Assembly: GCA_026119935.1 (NCBI GenBank)
Contig: JALRMH010000025.1
Location: 124,001 to 188,000 of the forward strand
Source of the DNA: Endothia cerciana
Taxonomy: Eukaryota > Ascomycota > Sordariomycetes > Diaporthales > Cryphonectriaceae
DNA: 64,000 nt
Direction: 5' to 3'
The position numbers were made by a program, and so were the translations under genes. The notes under the pieces were generated by a model. The model did no database searches. It saw nothing but the letters and a program-made list of their open reading frames with translations, and was not told the origin of the DNA. This document shows, in pieces, positions 54,117 to 64,000 of this stretch; within the stretch, counting starts at the first letter, position 1; each line of letters begins with the position of its first letter.

Positions 54117-54776
54117 ATGAGCCTCCCAAGCGGGCTGAAATACATCCAATACGCTCACAACCTCGAGACGCAATACCTACCGGCAATACGAGCACTAATA
54201 TCCAAAGACCTGAGCGAGCCATATAGCATCTATGTCTACCGCTACTTTCTATACCAATGGGGTCACTTGTGCTACATGGTAATTGTTTGCCCCCCCTCCC
54301 CCCGGTGGATGACTCCGGTCCCATTCTCACGTCAACACCCGACTGTTGACATCCGAGATGGGATGGCCCGACTGACGATTATTCAGGCTCTCAATCCCAG
54401 TGATTCATCCCTAGTAGGGGTGATAATCTGCAAGTTAGAGACTCACTCCTCTCACTCACCACCCACCCGCCGGGGCTACATCGCCATGCTGGCCGTCTCA
54501 TCCACCTTCCGCGGCCAGGGCGTGGCCACTGCCTTGGTCAAAAAGGCCATCGACGCCATGGCCGAGCGCAACGCCGACGAGGTGGTCCTAGAGACGGAGG
54601 AGACCAATACCCCCGCCATGCGCCTGTACGAGCGGCTGGGGTTCCTTCGTTCCAAGAAATTACACAGATACTACCTCAACGGCAATAGCGCATATCGGCT
54701 CGTGCTGCTACTTAAGAGCGCCGACCCGGACTCGGCGACTGACTTTGCGCTGGACGAGTCCGAGAGGCACGGATAG
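54117..54776 (+). CDS. NAA30: NatC catalytic subunit, N-alpha-acetyltransferase 30 (MAK3)
   Basis: Exons 54117-54278 and 54387-54776, with a 108-nt phase-0 intron, give about 183 aa, the usual size. The GNAT fold is clear: SEPYSIYVYRYFLYQWGHLC, VGVIICKLE, RGYIAMLAVSSTFRGQGVAT (acetyl-CoA binding R-G-Q-G-V-A), VVLETEETNTPAMRLYERLG and FLRSKKLHRYYLNGNSAYRL. NatC acetylates N-terminal Met followed by hydrophobic residues, co-translationally. The intron has a good GTAATT donor, GACTGACG branch site and TTCAG acceptor, but carries no stop in frame, so a retained form would stay open. An in-frame ATG at 54033 would add 28 hydrophobic residues; MSLPSG at 54117 is preferred by family length. Confidence 0.93.
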   Translation: MSLPSGLKYIQYAHNLETQYLPAIRALISKDLSEPYSIYVYRYFLYQWGHLCYMVIVCPPSPRWMTPVPFSRQHPTVDIRDGMARLTIIQALNPSDSSLVGVIICKLETHSSHSPPTRRGYIAMLAVSSTFRGQGVATALVKKAIDAMAERNADEVVLETEETNTPAMRLYERLGFLRSKKLHRYYLNGNSAYRLVLLLKSADPDSATDFALDESERHG

Positions 54777-55864
54777 AGGGCGTGGCACTCTCGACCTCCG
54801 GGCCAATGGACTAAAGGTGCCACGGCGGCAGCACAGCTGCACTCGGCAGCGAAATCACAAGGACATAGGCGTCATTCACCCGCCAGCCGACTATACGCGT
54901 GGCGGTGGGCACATGAGCGGGCGAGGGCACTATCGGGCTACCGATGTCCAGGCTGCCTGCTCACATGAGCGTGCGTGGACCGGTGGCGCATGCAGACGTG
55001 GTTCCGCGGGCTGTTTCGAGGCGGCGCACGACTGCGTATGTGATCCCGAGGGACGCTGTGCTCGGGCGAATCTGCCGTTGGAAGACGTGGTACAGACACT
55101 GCACTCGCCGCCAAAGGAGGCAAAGCCAGGTCGCCGGCCGCGGGTGGAAGCGGACATGAGTGTCCTTGAAGGGGACTCGTGCGGGCTTCGTCGCGATTTT
55201 CTCGAGACTCTTTCCGCATACAGCGGCGGCGTTTTGGTACATACTAAATGCAACAGCATTTGGCAGGCAGGCAGGCAGGAAGGCATTGGGAAGCATTTAC
55301 ACGGAGAAGCATTCCATAGTCTAGTTTCAAAGAAAGCAACTCAGTCTTGCGTCGAAAATCCTCCAGGAGACTTCCGTGGCCGTGCCCATGGCCCTGAGTT
55401 CCGTCCATGACGCTGCCCTAGGCTGACCAGAGCGTGAGGATCTCAAGTCTGCCCTGCGACAGCAAAGCTTGAGATGGGCCACGGAGATTCACCTGTGGAA
55501 GCCAGAACAGGCCTGAGGATTGAATTAGGATGGAGATGAATGAAGCCTTAGCCTAGAGCATATGAAGACGCGACCAAACTTCAAACCTGGTCCAAGTCAC
55601 GGCGGTCCGAGGACTGACCAGCCTACTCAAGTACGGTGATCCCAGAACCCCACACTGGAGGGGATTTGGCCGAGGCGCTACAGTACTCCACTCCCAACTT
55701 GGCACGCTTCTTCAAGGCACGCTTCGAGCATCTCCAGTACATGCGCCGCTGTCCCGCATCGGAACTGGAGCCACATACGTCGATAGCATCTCTCATGCCG
55801 GGCCCCCGAATTCGATCGCTCGTAATGATAGTGCGGCAGTCGACAGATCAGGACCTCCTCCAAG
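54777..55864. other. Intergenic region
   Basis: No supported gene despite long GC-rich open frames, whose residues are Arg/Cys/His-biased. A GGCA run ((GGCA)4-5, about 55261-55280) is present. Confidence 0.5.
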
Positions 55865-57544
55865 ATGGCAGACATTGAAGTGTCCGTGGAAACCGAAGAG
55901 CAATTCTGGGACGGTCAGTTAGTTTACTTCCTCCCACTTGCATCTTCAACCTTCGAAAGCCTCCAATTCCAGGCTGCAGACGCGAGCTGATGATTTAACT
56001 TCCAATCCGCAGAGCTGCGAAACATACTGTCCGCACAATGCGATTCCTACGAGATCATCGACGACTCCCTGCGGTCCTGGCTGCATCTCGTCTCTGCCTG
56101 TCGCGACAACTTCCTGGACAGCGAAGATGACGTCGCAAACTGCTCCCAGCTCCTCCTCGACAGTCAAATATACTGCGCGAACAAGGATTATGTCCGCATA
56201 CAGATCATATACAGCCTTCTCCAGGAGGACGATCCCTCCTCGCTTAACGTGATTGCGAACTTCCTGCTTCTAGACGGCCGGTCCGACGACGACACTTTCA
56301 AACAGATGATCGAGGAGGGATGTTTCCCGAAACTTGTCGAGCTGATCAATGGGCGAAGAGAAGACGACAGGAGATTACATCGCTTACTACTGGAGTTGAT
56401 GTACGAGATGGCGCGCATCGAGCGGCTTCGGGTGGACGATCTGCTGTGCGTCGACGACAACTTCATCATCTATATGTTCCAGCTGATCGAGGGCCTGTCG
56501 GATGACGTGGACGATCCTTATCATTACCCCATCATACGGGTGTTGTTGGTGTTGAACGAGCAGTACATGGTCGCCTCTACGATCGCCGCCGTGGGTGCTA
56601 CCGAGGCGACAGCCCCGTTGACGAACCGGGTCATCAAGATCCTCTCCTTACATGGACCCACGTACAGGACATTCGGGGAGAATATCATATTGCTCCTAAA
56701 CAGAGAGACAGAGACAGCGCTGCAGCTGCTCATACTCAAGCTTCTCTACCTCCTCTTCACTACGAGGGCCACATACGAATATTTCTACACCAACGATTTG
56801 CGCGTCCTCCTGGACGTCATCATCCGCAATCTCCTCGACCTTCCCGACGAATCGATGGCCCTGCGCCATACCTACCTCCGTGTGCTCTACCCACTACTAG
56901 CACACACCCAGCTGAGCTATCCACCGCATTACAAGAGGCAAGAGATCCTCAAAGTCCTCCAGATCCTCGGCGGCGAAGGCAATGTTCACTTTGCTCCCGC
57001 CGACGAGACAACCTTACGGCTGGTCGGCCGCGTCTCGAAGGTTCGATGGCTCAACGAGAGCGGCGAGAGCGAGATCGCCAAGAAGCTGCTGGGCATCAGC
57101 CTCACCCACTCGCAAACGGCTAGCAGCGTCTCCGTCGTCGACGTCGCGGCCGTTATGGAGAAGCCCGGGGTCAAGACGCCAAGCCGCAGCAAGGCCGGTG
57201 ACGCGAAGACCGAGGAGCTGAAGGAGGCACTCGCCGCGCCGGCGCCAGCACCCGAGCCGGAAGCGGCGTCGGAAACCAGCCCGCAGCCGGAGAACAACAG
57301 CTCGGAGCAGCCAAAGAAGAGGATACTACCGGCGGTGCCGAAGCACAGGCACGGCAAACCAACAGCCGCGCCCCTGCCCGTGTTGCATGTGAGCAATGGC
57401 AGCGGGCCTGGGGAAGGTACCTGTGTTGTGAAGAAGCTGCCGCCCAAGACACCGCCGCCGCGGAGGACGAGAGCGATGAAGATCGAGACTGCGGCGGAGA
57501 ATGCGGTGCCTCTGCCCACAACTCCTTCTAATTCTGCGTCGTAA
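55865..57544 (+). CDS. LDB17: SPIN90/Ldb17-domain protein (Dip1-like Arp2/3 regulator)
   Basis: A short first exon (55865-55913) and a long exon (56013-57544) are joined by a 99-nt intron in correct phase, for about 526 aa. The body is an armadillo-like helical domain: LRNILSAQCDSYEIIDDSLR, NFLLLDGRSDDDTFKQMIEE, LHRLLLELMYEMARIERL, FGENIILLLNRETETALQ, MALRHTYLRVLYPLLAHTQL. This matches the SPIN90/Ldb17 family (DUF2013). The C-terminal third is Pro/Ala/Lys-rich, with PPKTPPPRR-type SH3-binding motifs. Dip1/Ldb17 proteins activate Arp2/3 and time actin patches in endocytosis; that role is inferred from the family. Confidence 0.9.
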
Positions 57545-59840
57545 AGTGGAGTCTCCTGGAGTCAGGTTTTACGGGTGTGAGTTTTCCGCCTTGGGAGCGA
57601 CAGCAGTGCGGTTGTCAACTGGCATATGCTATCTCGCCTAGCATCTCATTGGCGTGTGTGCGATATCCCAACAGACTTTCATGGCATGGCATAGGGAGTA
57701 GGCGTTCTTTTGTCTATCTATTTGGCAGGTAGGGTTTCCGGGGGTATTCTGCGGCTTCAGTCTGGTTATGACGGAATGCTTTGTTGTTTTGGGCTTGACG
57801 ACGGGGCTCGTATAACAGGGTACAGGAGGCATGCAATATGCCTAAGAAATGCCACAGGCTCATTCGCGCCCGCGGGTTCGGTTTCAGACATGAGCTGCCT
57901 ATACACTATGAGATGTAGCTGCTTCACTGAGGCCGCAGTGTATTGCGTGATGCGAGCCCAGGTCCGCTCGTCTCCGCCCGCCTGTGATGGACCGTGTTAC
58001 GCCTCGCCCTGTCTAATTTAATCCACAAACTTAGTGTAAAAACCCAAGAGAGTCGTGCGCCTACAGGCGATCTGGCACCTAAGTGCCAACCGCGAGGACA
58101 TCGTTAGAGTCGCTCGCGATGGGCACTAACACGTGGACTATCACCCCCTGCCTTCGATGCGGCTACCGCGGTCACCTAGATCACCACTACTCTGGCGGCG
58201 GCATCGTGGCCTCCCAGCTCCGAAGACCATGAACGATGTAAAAGAAGAGGTTGAAAGTTGCTCTTGACCTGCCTTGACCTGTCTTGACTGTTGGAATCTA
58301 GGGGGTCTTTCGGGCCCTTGGCCTACGTGAGTACCTTGGCAGATGGCACTATAGCATCAGGATGCCGTGCATTTGTGACTGGAGACACCGGGACTGGTGG
58401 CACGAACTTGTAGCAGTTACCTGTCTTATCAGATGGCCTAAACTCGCGCATAGTACGGCGCACATCTCAGGTTGGCCTACCTTTCCGGCCCCACCACGAG
58501 TTGATCCCACTAGAGGGGTTCCCACCAAGACGTGACCCACGGGGGTTCTTGCACCTGGATGCTATCCTACCGTATACTAGTACGATTATGATCGGAGGAT
58601 GATCGCAGTAGGCGGCGGCTCGATGCTGTGGAGATAGATGCCTGTGCATGATGTGCGGGCTCAAGATGCCCAGCAGACCTACTGGTGTACATGGCGATCT
58701 GGGAAGAGGGTCCGATGATCCAACGAGATACGGCACCTGCGGACAGGTGTGCACTCCGCAGGTACCTGTGGATAGAAGAGGAAATTTTATGGTTATATAT
58801 CGGTGAATGGGCGTTGGCGGCTCAGTCACGAACTCGAAAGCGGTCGAGCGTATCATGGCGGCATCTCGAGGCCGTCGTTGAAGTCGGGAAATTCCAAATA
58901 GGATTCCAGACTTTCTGAGTTGATGAGCGCTTGCGGAGCCACGGTGGTGCCATGGCAGCAGGGATTTAGGGGCGGTCGCCCTACGGCGCTATGCAGCAGC
59001 GGCTGCGGGCAGGCTACGTCATAGTTCCTCCCATTCGGGTCCGACAGGGCCTCTCAACCTTCCCACACAAAGCATTTTGAAGGGCTTACTATATTAGCAT
59101 AGCTAGACTGCGGGATGCGATGGTTGCATCCAAGCAGGGGACCAAAACTTGGTCGGAATGTCGCATGCGGCAGTCATTGGATCATGATGCCTGTGAAGGG
59201 TGACTTGGTGACGATATGCCTCTGGGTTGAGTGAGCGTCGACGATAGCAATCGGGAGAGACGAGTCGTAACATGTAGCATTGGGCAGTCCGCTGCGAAAC
59301 CCAGTGTAATCTCTCTCTGCTGGGCTCGGATCCCTGGGCCCAATCCTTGCTCAATGGCTTCTTCAGATCTCCGTCTAGGTTTGCCTGCTACGTCCCTCGT
59401 CTCCTATCACCTGATGATTCCAGTGGGCTGAAGGGCTTTACCATCTCCGGCCGAACCTCCAATCTCCAAATCTCAGACATCTCTGTCTTATATCGTGCAC
59501 CTCCCCAGCTGGGGAGATTAGCATCTTGGTAGCGCCTCTGCTTACAGCGATACCCCTTCCCATCTTCCAGATCGGCCATCGAATGCCCGCGAAACCCAAT
59601 TGCGACCGTCCTTCTCGAAAACTCCTCGCGCCGGCCCCTGTTGGAATTCTGAACAGCGCTTGGCTCATCGTGTGTCGACGACTAGGGACTGTATAGCAAT
59701 AGCAGCGACCGGATTGTCGTAGCAAGAGCCGCCGACCTGTGAGAGGCCCGGGACGGTCGCAGCCACTACCTACTTCAACGCCCTGACTCTCGAGACATCC
59801 TTGGGCATTTGGCGCATTCAGGTTCGCATAGCAATTCCAG
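57545..59840. other. 2.3-kb intergenic region
   Basis: No supported gene. It lies between the Ldb17-like stop and the Slm1-like start (both plus strand). Open frames are short and lack signals. A CxxC/HxxxH-like phrase at 58.14-58.19 kb is noted but not supported as a gene. Confidence 0.5.
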
Positions 59841-62800
59841 ATGGCCGCCAAGACCCCGCATGCCTCGAGCTATGGCAATGGCTATGGCAGTGGTAATGGC
59901 AGCGGCAGTGGCCAACCATCCTCTAGCCTCGGAACTGCCGCGGTCAATGGCGATTCCTACTATGGCGACCATCCTCTAGCTCCAAGCCCAAGCCACAATG
60001 GTCAAAGCGGCCCCTTGGGCCCGCCTGCGTCATCATTCTCGCCCCGACATCATCAGCAGCCGGAATTCCACGATCCGACTTCCCCGTCCTACAATCATAA
60101 TCATTATCGACGCCCGTCACCTCTACCCAGCGACTACGATCAGACCTTATCCAATACCCTCGCCAACTCACACCCCAGTGGCGTACCGCAGACCGCCCAC
60201 AGGGACAACGACCACCTCTACGCACCAGCACCCACACGACCGACGGGCAGGTTCACGGAGGAATGGGACGCTAGCCAGCGCGGAAGCTCCATCGTCAACG
60301 GGCCGGCTCCGCAACACAACACGGACAATATGAGCAGTATACAGCGGTCCAACTCCTTCTCCGGCTCGACCAGGTCCGGAGCGGGAACCATGGACGGCTC
60401 GGGCAGCATCCAGGTGTCGAGGAGCAACACCCTCAAGAAGAAGAACTCCCTGCGCCGGGGCGGCAGCCTGAGGAGGTCCGGCAGCCGCAGAAGTATGAAG
60501 GCTGGCAGCGTCCGGAGTCTGGCATTGCAGTCGAATACGGACGAGGACGAAGTGCACAACGCGTTCTACTGCCCCGTGCCGACGACCGGGAATCCCACCG
60601 AGGCTCTTGCCGAGCGCTTCCAAGGTGAGCACGGGATCCTCACCTGTCTGTCAACCTTTCTCGTCGGAAGTCGAATAGCTGATTTTTGGATTTCACCAGC
60701 GTGGCGCAAGATCTTAAAGGACTTCATCACGTACTTCAAAGAGGTTCAGGTACGCCGCATCTTCTCTCTAGTCATTCTCTCATAGCCGATCGTCAAGAGT
60801 ACCCTGGTGCTGACGAGATATCTCAAAAGACTTTCTACGAGCAGCGATCGAAGGCCCTCTTGAAGCTCGCCAATGTACTGAACAACGTCCATATGCCGCC
60901 GGGCTTCTTGCCCTCCGGAGGCCTCGATGATGCCGTACAGATCCTGCGCAACTACAATTCGCAGGCCATGTTGGAGGCGAATAAGGCGCGCGAGATTGAG
61001 GAGGATGTCATTCTGGCCTTGACCGGGCTCAGGAGCGATCTCCAGCTGAAGATCAAGGAGATCAAGAACCTGTCGGGCGATTTCAAGAACTCGGTCGAGA
61101 AGGAGATGGAGGCCACTAGGAGGGCCGTGAGGAATTTGCAGGACGCCCTCGGCAAGAGCGACCTCGACTCGGCCTTGACCACTGGCAAGGAGGACCCGTA
61201 CCTCCTTCGTCTGGCTGTGGATCGGCAACTGGAAAGGCAGCTGGATGAGGAGAACTACCTTCACCAGGTAAGAAGACTGGAGACCGCAGGTCACGGGGTT
61301 GAGGCTGATTGAATGCAGGCATACCTGAACCTCGAGAATTCCGGCCGCGAGCTTGAATCGATTGTTGTCGGGGAGATCCAAAAGTCGTACAATGCCCTGG
61401 CCGGGATCATGAAGAGGGATGCCGAGGCGGCCCTGTACGCCATTGAAGAGCTTCGCGTTGGGCCCATCGCGATGCCCAAGGACCACGAGTGGGCGAGCTT
61501 CGTGAAGAAGGACGACCAATTCGTGGACCCGGCCATCCCGATCCGGTCAGCTCAGTACATTCACTATCCAGGGAAGGATCATTATGCCTGCCAGGAAATC
61601 AGAGCCGGCCTTCTCGAGCGAAAGACGAAGTACTTGAAGAGCTACACGGCTGGATGGTAGGTCTGAAGCCATGGGCGACCTGTGATCGCGATTCACTAAC
61701 GATTCTCAGGTATGTCCTTTCTCCAACTCATCTGCACGAGTTTAAGTCGGCCGATAAGACGCAATCTCCCGTCATGTCACTCTACCTACCAGAACAAAAG
61801 CTAGGATCCCACTCCCAAGAGACCGGTAGCTCGCCGAAGTTCATCCTGAAGGGCCGACAGACTGGAGGCGTACACAGAGGGCACTCATGGGTCTTCCGTG
61901 CCGAAAGCCACGACACCATGATGGCTTGGTATGAAGACATCAAGGCCCTCACCGAGAAGACTCCACAGGAGCGCAACGACTTCGTCCGCAGCCACTCGAG
62001 AAGCTTCAGCCGCACATCCTCCCGCCGGTCCGTCAGCTCGGATGGGGTTGTGGACGAAGACGACGATGAGCCTTACGCGGCCCACACCTCCTCTGCAGCT
62101 CTCATTCCAGCCCAGCAAGACGTGCCCAGGCGTCCATCTCCAGGTGGGCGGTTCCCATCAGATATCGAGGTCTCCACACAGCGCGGCTTACAGGCTCCCC
62201 TGTCGCCATCTAGTATAAATGTTGCCGGTCCCAGTGAGAGGCAACAAGACCACTACACAGGCAACGACAACGAGGTTATTGCAGCCGCCGGAGCCTTACC
62301 CGGCAGCGCTTTTGACCAGTATTACCCTTCGTCGACGGCGATGGAAGGGGGCCCTCGGGATGGCTACGCCCAGGCTCCCCAGGCTGTCAACCCCAGGTAC
62401 CAACCTATCCAGACTCAGCCGAGTGACGCTCCCTATGCAAACCATCCGGCTACGATCATCGCTGCTAGGGCGGCGCAGAACAATGCCGGTGGATGGGAGG
62501 ACCCGGAACACAGGATGGCAAGTAGCCGTGAGGAGGCCAGCTGGTTCTCTGGAGATCCCGCTGGGGCCAGTCTGACCGCTGTTGCGGACGGCAGTAGGCC
62601 GTTCCAGCCTGCACAGGACCCGTACGTAACAGGAAGCCGCAGTTCTGAACCCAGCAACACGGCCGTATACGACGCGGCGAACGGACAGCCCATGACCAGC
62701 GCGAACCAGGATCCTCGGACAACTGTGGTCCCTGTCCCCTTTCCGAATGGCACGGCGGTTCTGCCGAGGAGGCCTGCTGCCAGCGAGAGAACGGAAAGTG

Positions 62801-62904
62801 ACGCTCCGACGCTGAGCAGCGAGGTGCCTACGCTCAGCAGTGAGGCGCAGATAATTTCCAATCTGCATATACCGGGAGAGTACCCGAGGAGCTCTGCGAG
62901 GTAG
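59841..62904 (+). CDS. SLM1: Slm1-like PH domain protein (TORC2 effector)
   Basis: Five exons: 59841-60624, 60700-60749, 60830-61267, 61319-61656 and 61710-62904. Introns are 75, 80, 51 and 53 nt, all in phase, for about 934 aa. The N-terminal 230 residues are low complexity (Gly/Ser/Asn, then a basic KKKNSLRRGGSLRRSGSRR patch). A BAR-like helical domain follows (about 262-480: WRKILKDFITYFKEVQ, YEQRSKALLKLANVLNNVHM, VRNLQDALGKSDLDSAL). A PH domain then runs from about 510 to 620 (GLLERKTKYLKSYTAGWYVL, WVFRAESHDTMMAWYEDIK). The long Ser/Pro tail is disordered. Slm proteins bind PI(4,5)P2 at the plasma membrane/eisosomes and recruit TORC2 substrates; role inferred. Exon 2 is only 50 nt. Confidence 0.92.
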
Positions 62905-64000
62905 AGAAGGCGGCGAAGCAGAGAACTTGGTGTATCGAGATAGGAAATGAATACGCGACGGACGCCTTCTCTAGACGGACTTATTTGAGATACCCGAGGA
63001 TACACATGGTTGCCTTCTGAGCATGGCTGCCCGCACTCGTTTTGGGATTGTCACGATTGGAGAAAATGGACGCCTTGGGTCCCTTTTTGTTTTTCATGTT
63101 TCAAGAACTCGATACAAGATATTGCTGTGGTTAATTGCTATCAACACGTCGTATACTTCCATGGTAACCATGGGTTACATGTGTGCAAGATTTCTCCGGA
63201 GGCGGCATTAGTAGGAACCCATACTGGAGACGCCCTTTGCAGACTGGAAACATTGGCATTTACCAAAGATGGTCGCCACCGCACAAATGAATGATCCTCC
63301 AAGGTAAGTGCACCCCGTGCAATGGCGGCGTTGCCGTCGAGTGTAGCTACTGCTCAGGAAGTCCGCAGCGGGTCCTGTCACTGACAACAACGTTTGATGA
63401 TGGCTTCACGCGGTGAGGCAGATACCCTGCCACTGCTTACGAGTGCTGTTGATTACTGTGGTGGCGCCGGGATAGGCCACTGGGCGATAGTAGCAAGATT
63501 CGAATAAGACGTATTGTAATGCTGGAGGAAGGGGGAACAAGTACAAAAGATTTTTTTTGGTTTTTTTTTATAAAAAAAAAATCGTAACTGTCATATTGTG
63601 GGCGAGCTTAGCAGTCAGGCCACAGCGCCGAGGTAGTCGAACACTGGTGCTCTGCAAAACAACAAAAGCGAAGTGTCCCCAAGAGACGGAGCCTTTTTGT
63701 CAGGCAAGATTGCTTGAGCTACTTCGCTGGGAATCGAACACTGTTCGGGAATCATAAAGGCATGTCTGGGTGTCGGGTTTGGTAGGTTAGGGGATCCTGT
63801 GGCGCGGATGCCCGCTCTGGCGGTATGACTCAACCGTGTACACAGAAGGGGGGGGGGGGGCAAGAGGCTGATGGTCGGTAAGACAACCCACATACGATAC
63901 TGTAGGCGACCTCATCTTGTAGCAGGACAGTTTACTAGAATCTCTGCGCCGAGAGATTTTTCCAAGTAAGCCTTAGGCACGGCAAGGATACTTTTGTACA
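62905..64000. other. Right-edge spacer
   Basis: About 1.1 kb with no supported gene. It contains an A/T inverted pair (T runs followed by an A run, about 63550-63582) that could form a hairpin, and a G13 run at about 63848-63860. Confidence 0.5.

Noticed and set aside
54745..55410. 221-aa plus-strand ORF overlapping the NAA30 stop
   Set aside because: Arg/Gly/Cys-rich GC-driven frame with competing minus-strand frames; no motif or splice logic.
58130..58190. CxxC...H...H-like zinc knuckle phrase
   Set aside because: Only about 20 residues, no start, no extension and no neighbouring transposon features.
63700..63780. Minus-strand GTTCGATTC resembling box B
   Set aside because: No T-stem pairing, and the box A-like phrase lies on the wrong side.
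1..64000. CRISPR arrays, bacterial operons, riboswitches
   Set aside because: No regularly spaced direct repeats; gene structure is eukaryotic with spliceosomal introns.

Overview
This window looks like nuclear DNA of a filamentous ascomycete, most likely a Sordariomycete. Its conserved genes carry short GT-AG introns (about 48-131 nt). They encode typical fungal proteins: a Fus3/Kss1-type MAP kinase of the PMK1/MAK-2 class, a Zn(II)2Cys6 regulator, a Slm1-like PH protein, a PDAT acyltransferase and an Ldb17/Dip1-like protein. No species is claimed. Exon boundaries were placed by hand from splice motifs and phase.

Layout. (1) 0-26 kb is a gene-bearing housekeeping arm: uroporphyrinogen-III synthase (+), a doubtful small ORF (-), a TLDc/OXR1 protein (+), the MAP kinase (-), SEC24 (-), a 101-aa single-span membrane protein (+), a Zn2Cys6 factor (-) and an exportin-5/MSN5 karyopherin (-). 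Two long stretches of about 3-4 kb in this arm show no gene. (2) About 26-51 kb is an accessory, repeat-rich and more A+T-rich block. It holds decayed Ty3/gypsy gag and reverse transcriptase pieces, a probable solo LTR, a 1.67-kb Fot1/pogo-like DNA transposon with matching terminal inverted repeats and TA duplications, a broken SNF2-type ATPase, a frameshifted coiled-coil-like gene, and other open fragments I cannot name. Only two items in it look intact: an intron-containing tRNA-Ser(UGA) gene and a secreted apiosidase-like (DUF4038/GH140-like) hydrolase. (3) 51-63 kb is a second housekeeping arm: PDAT/LRO1 (-) divergent from NatC catalytic subunit NAA30 (+), then an Ldb17/Dip1-like protein (+) and a Slm1-like protein (+).

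The housekeeping genes are not an operon and share no single pathway. Loose themes are membrane traffic, actin and lipid control (SEC24, Slm1, Ldb17, PDAT) and signalling or transport (MAPK, exportin). The middle block resembles a transposon graveyard with C-to-T-type nonsense changes, as expected under repeat-induced point mutation. I found no confident new multi-gene system. The items best worth a second look are the SNF2 relic beside a poly-G-frameshifted neighbour, the complete-ended Fot1-like element, a tRNA-like box A/box B relic, a signal-peptide ORF with an adjacent-frame cysteine-bearing continuation, and two introns that stay open when retained.
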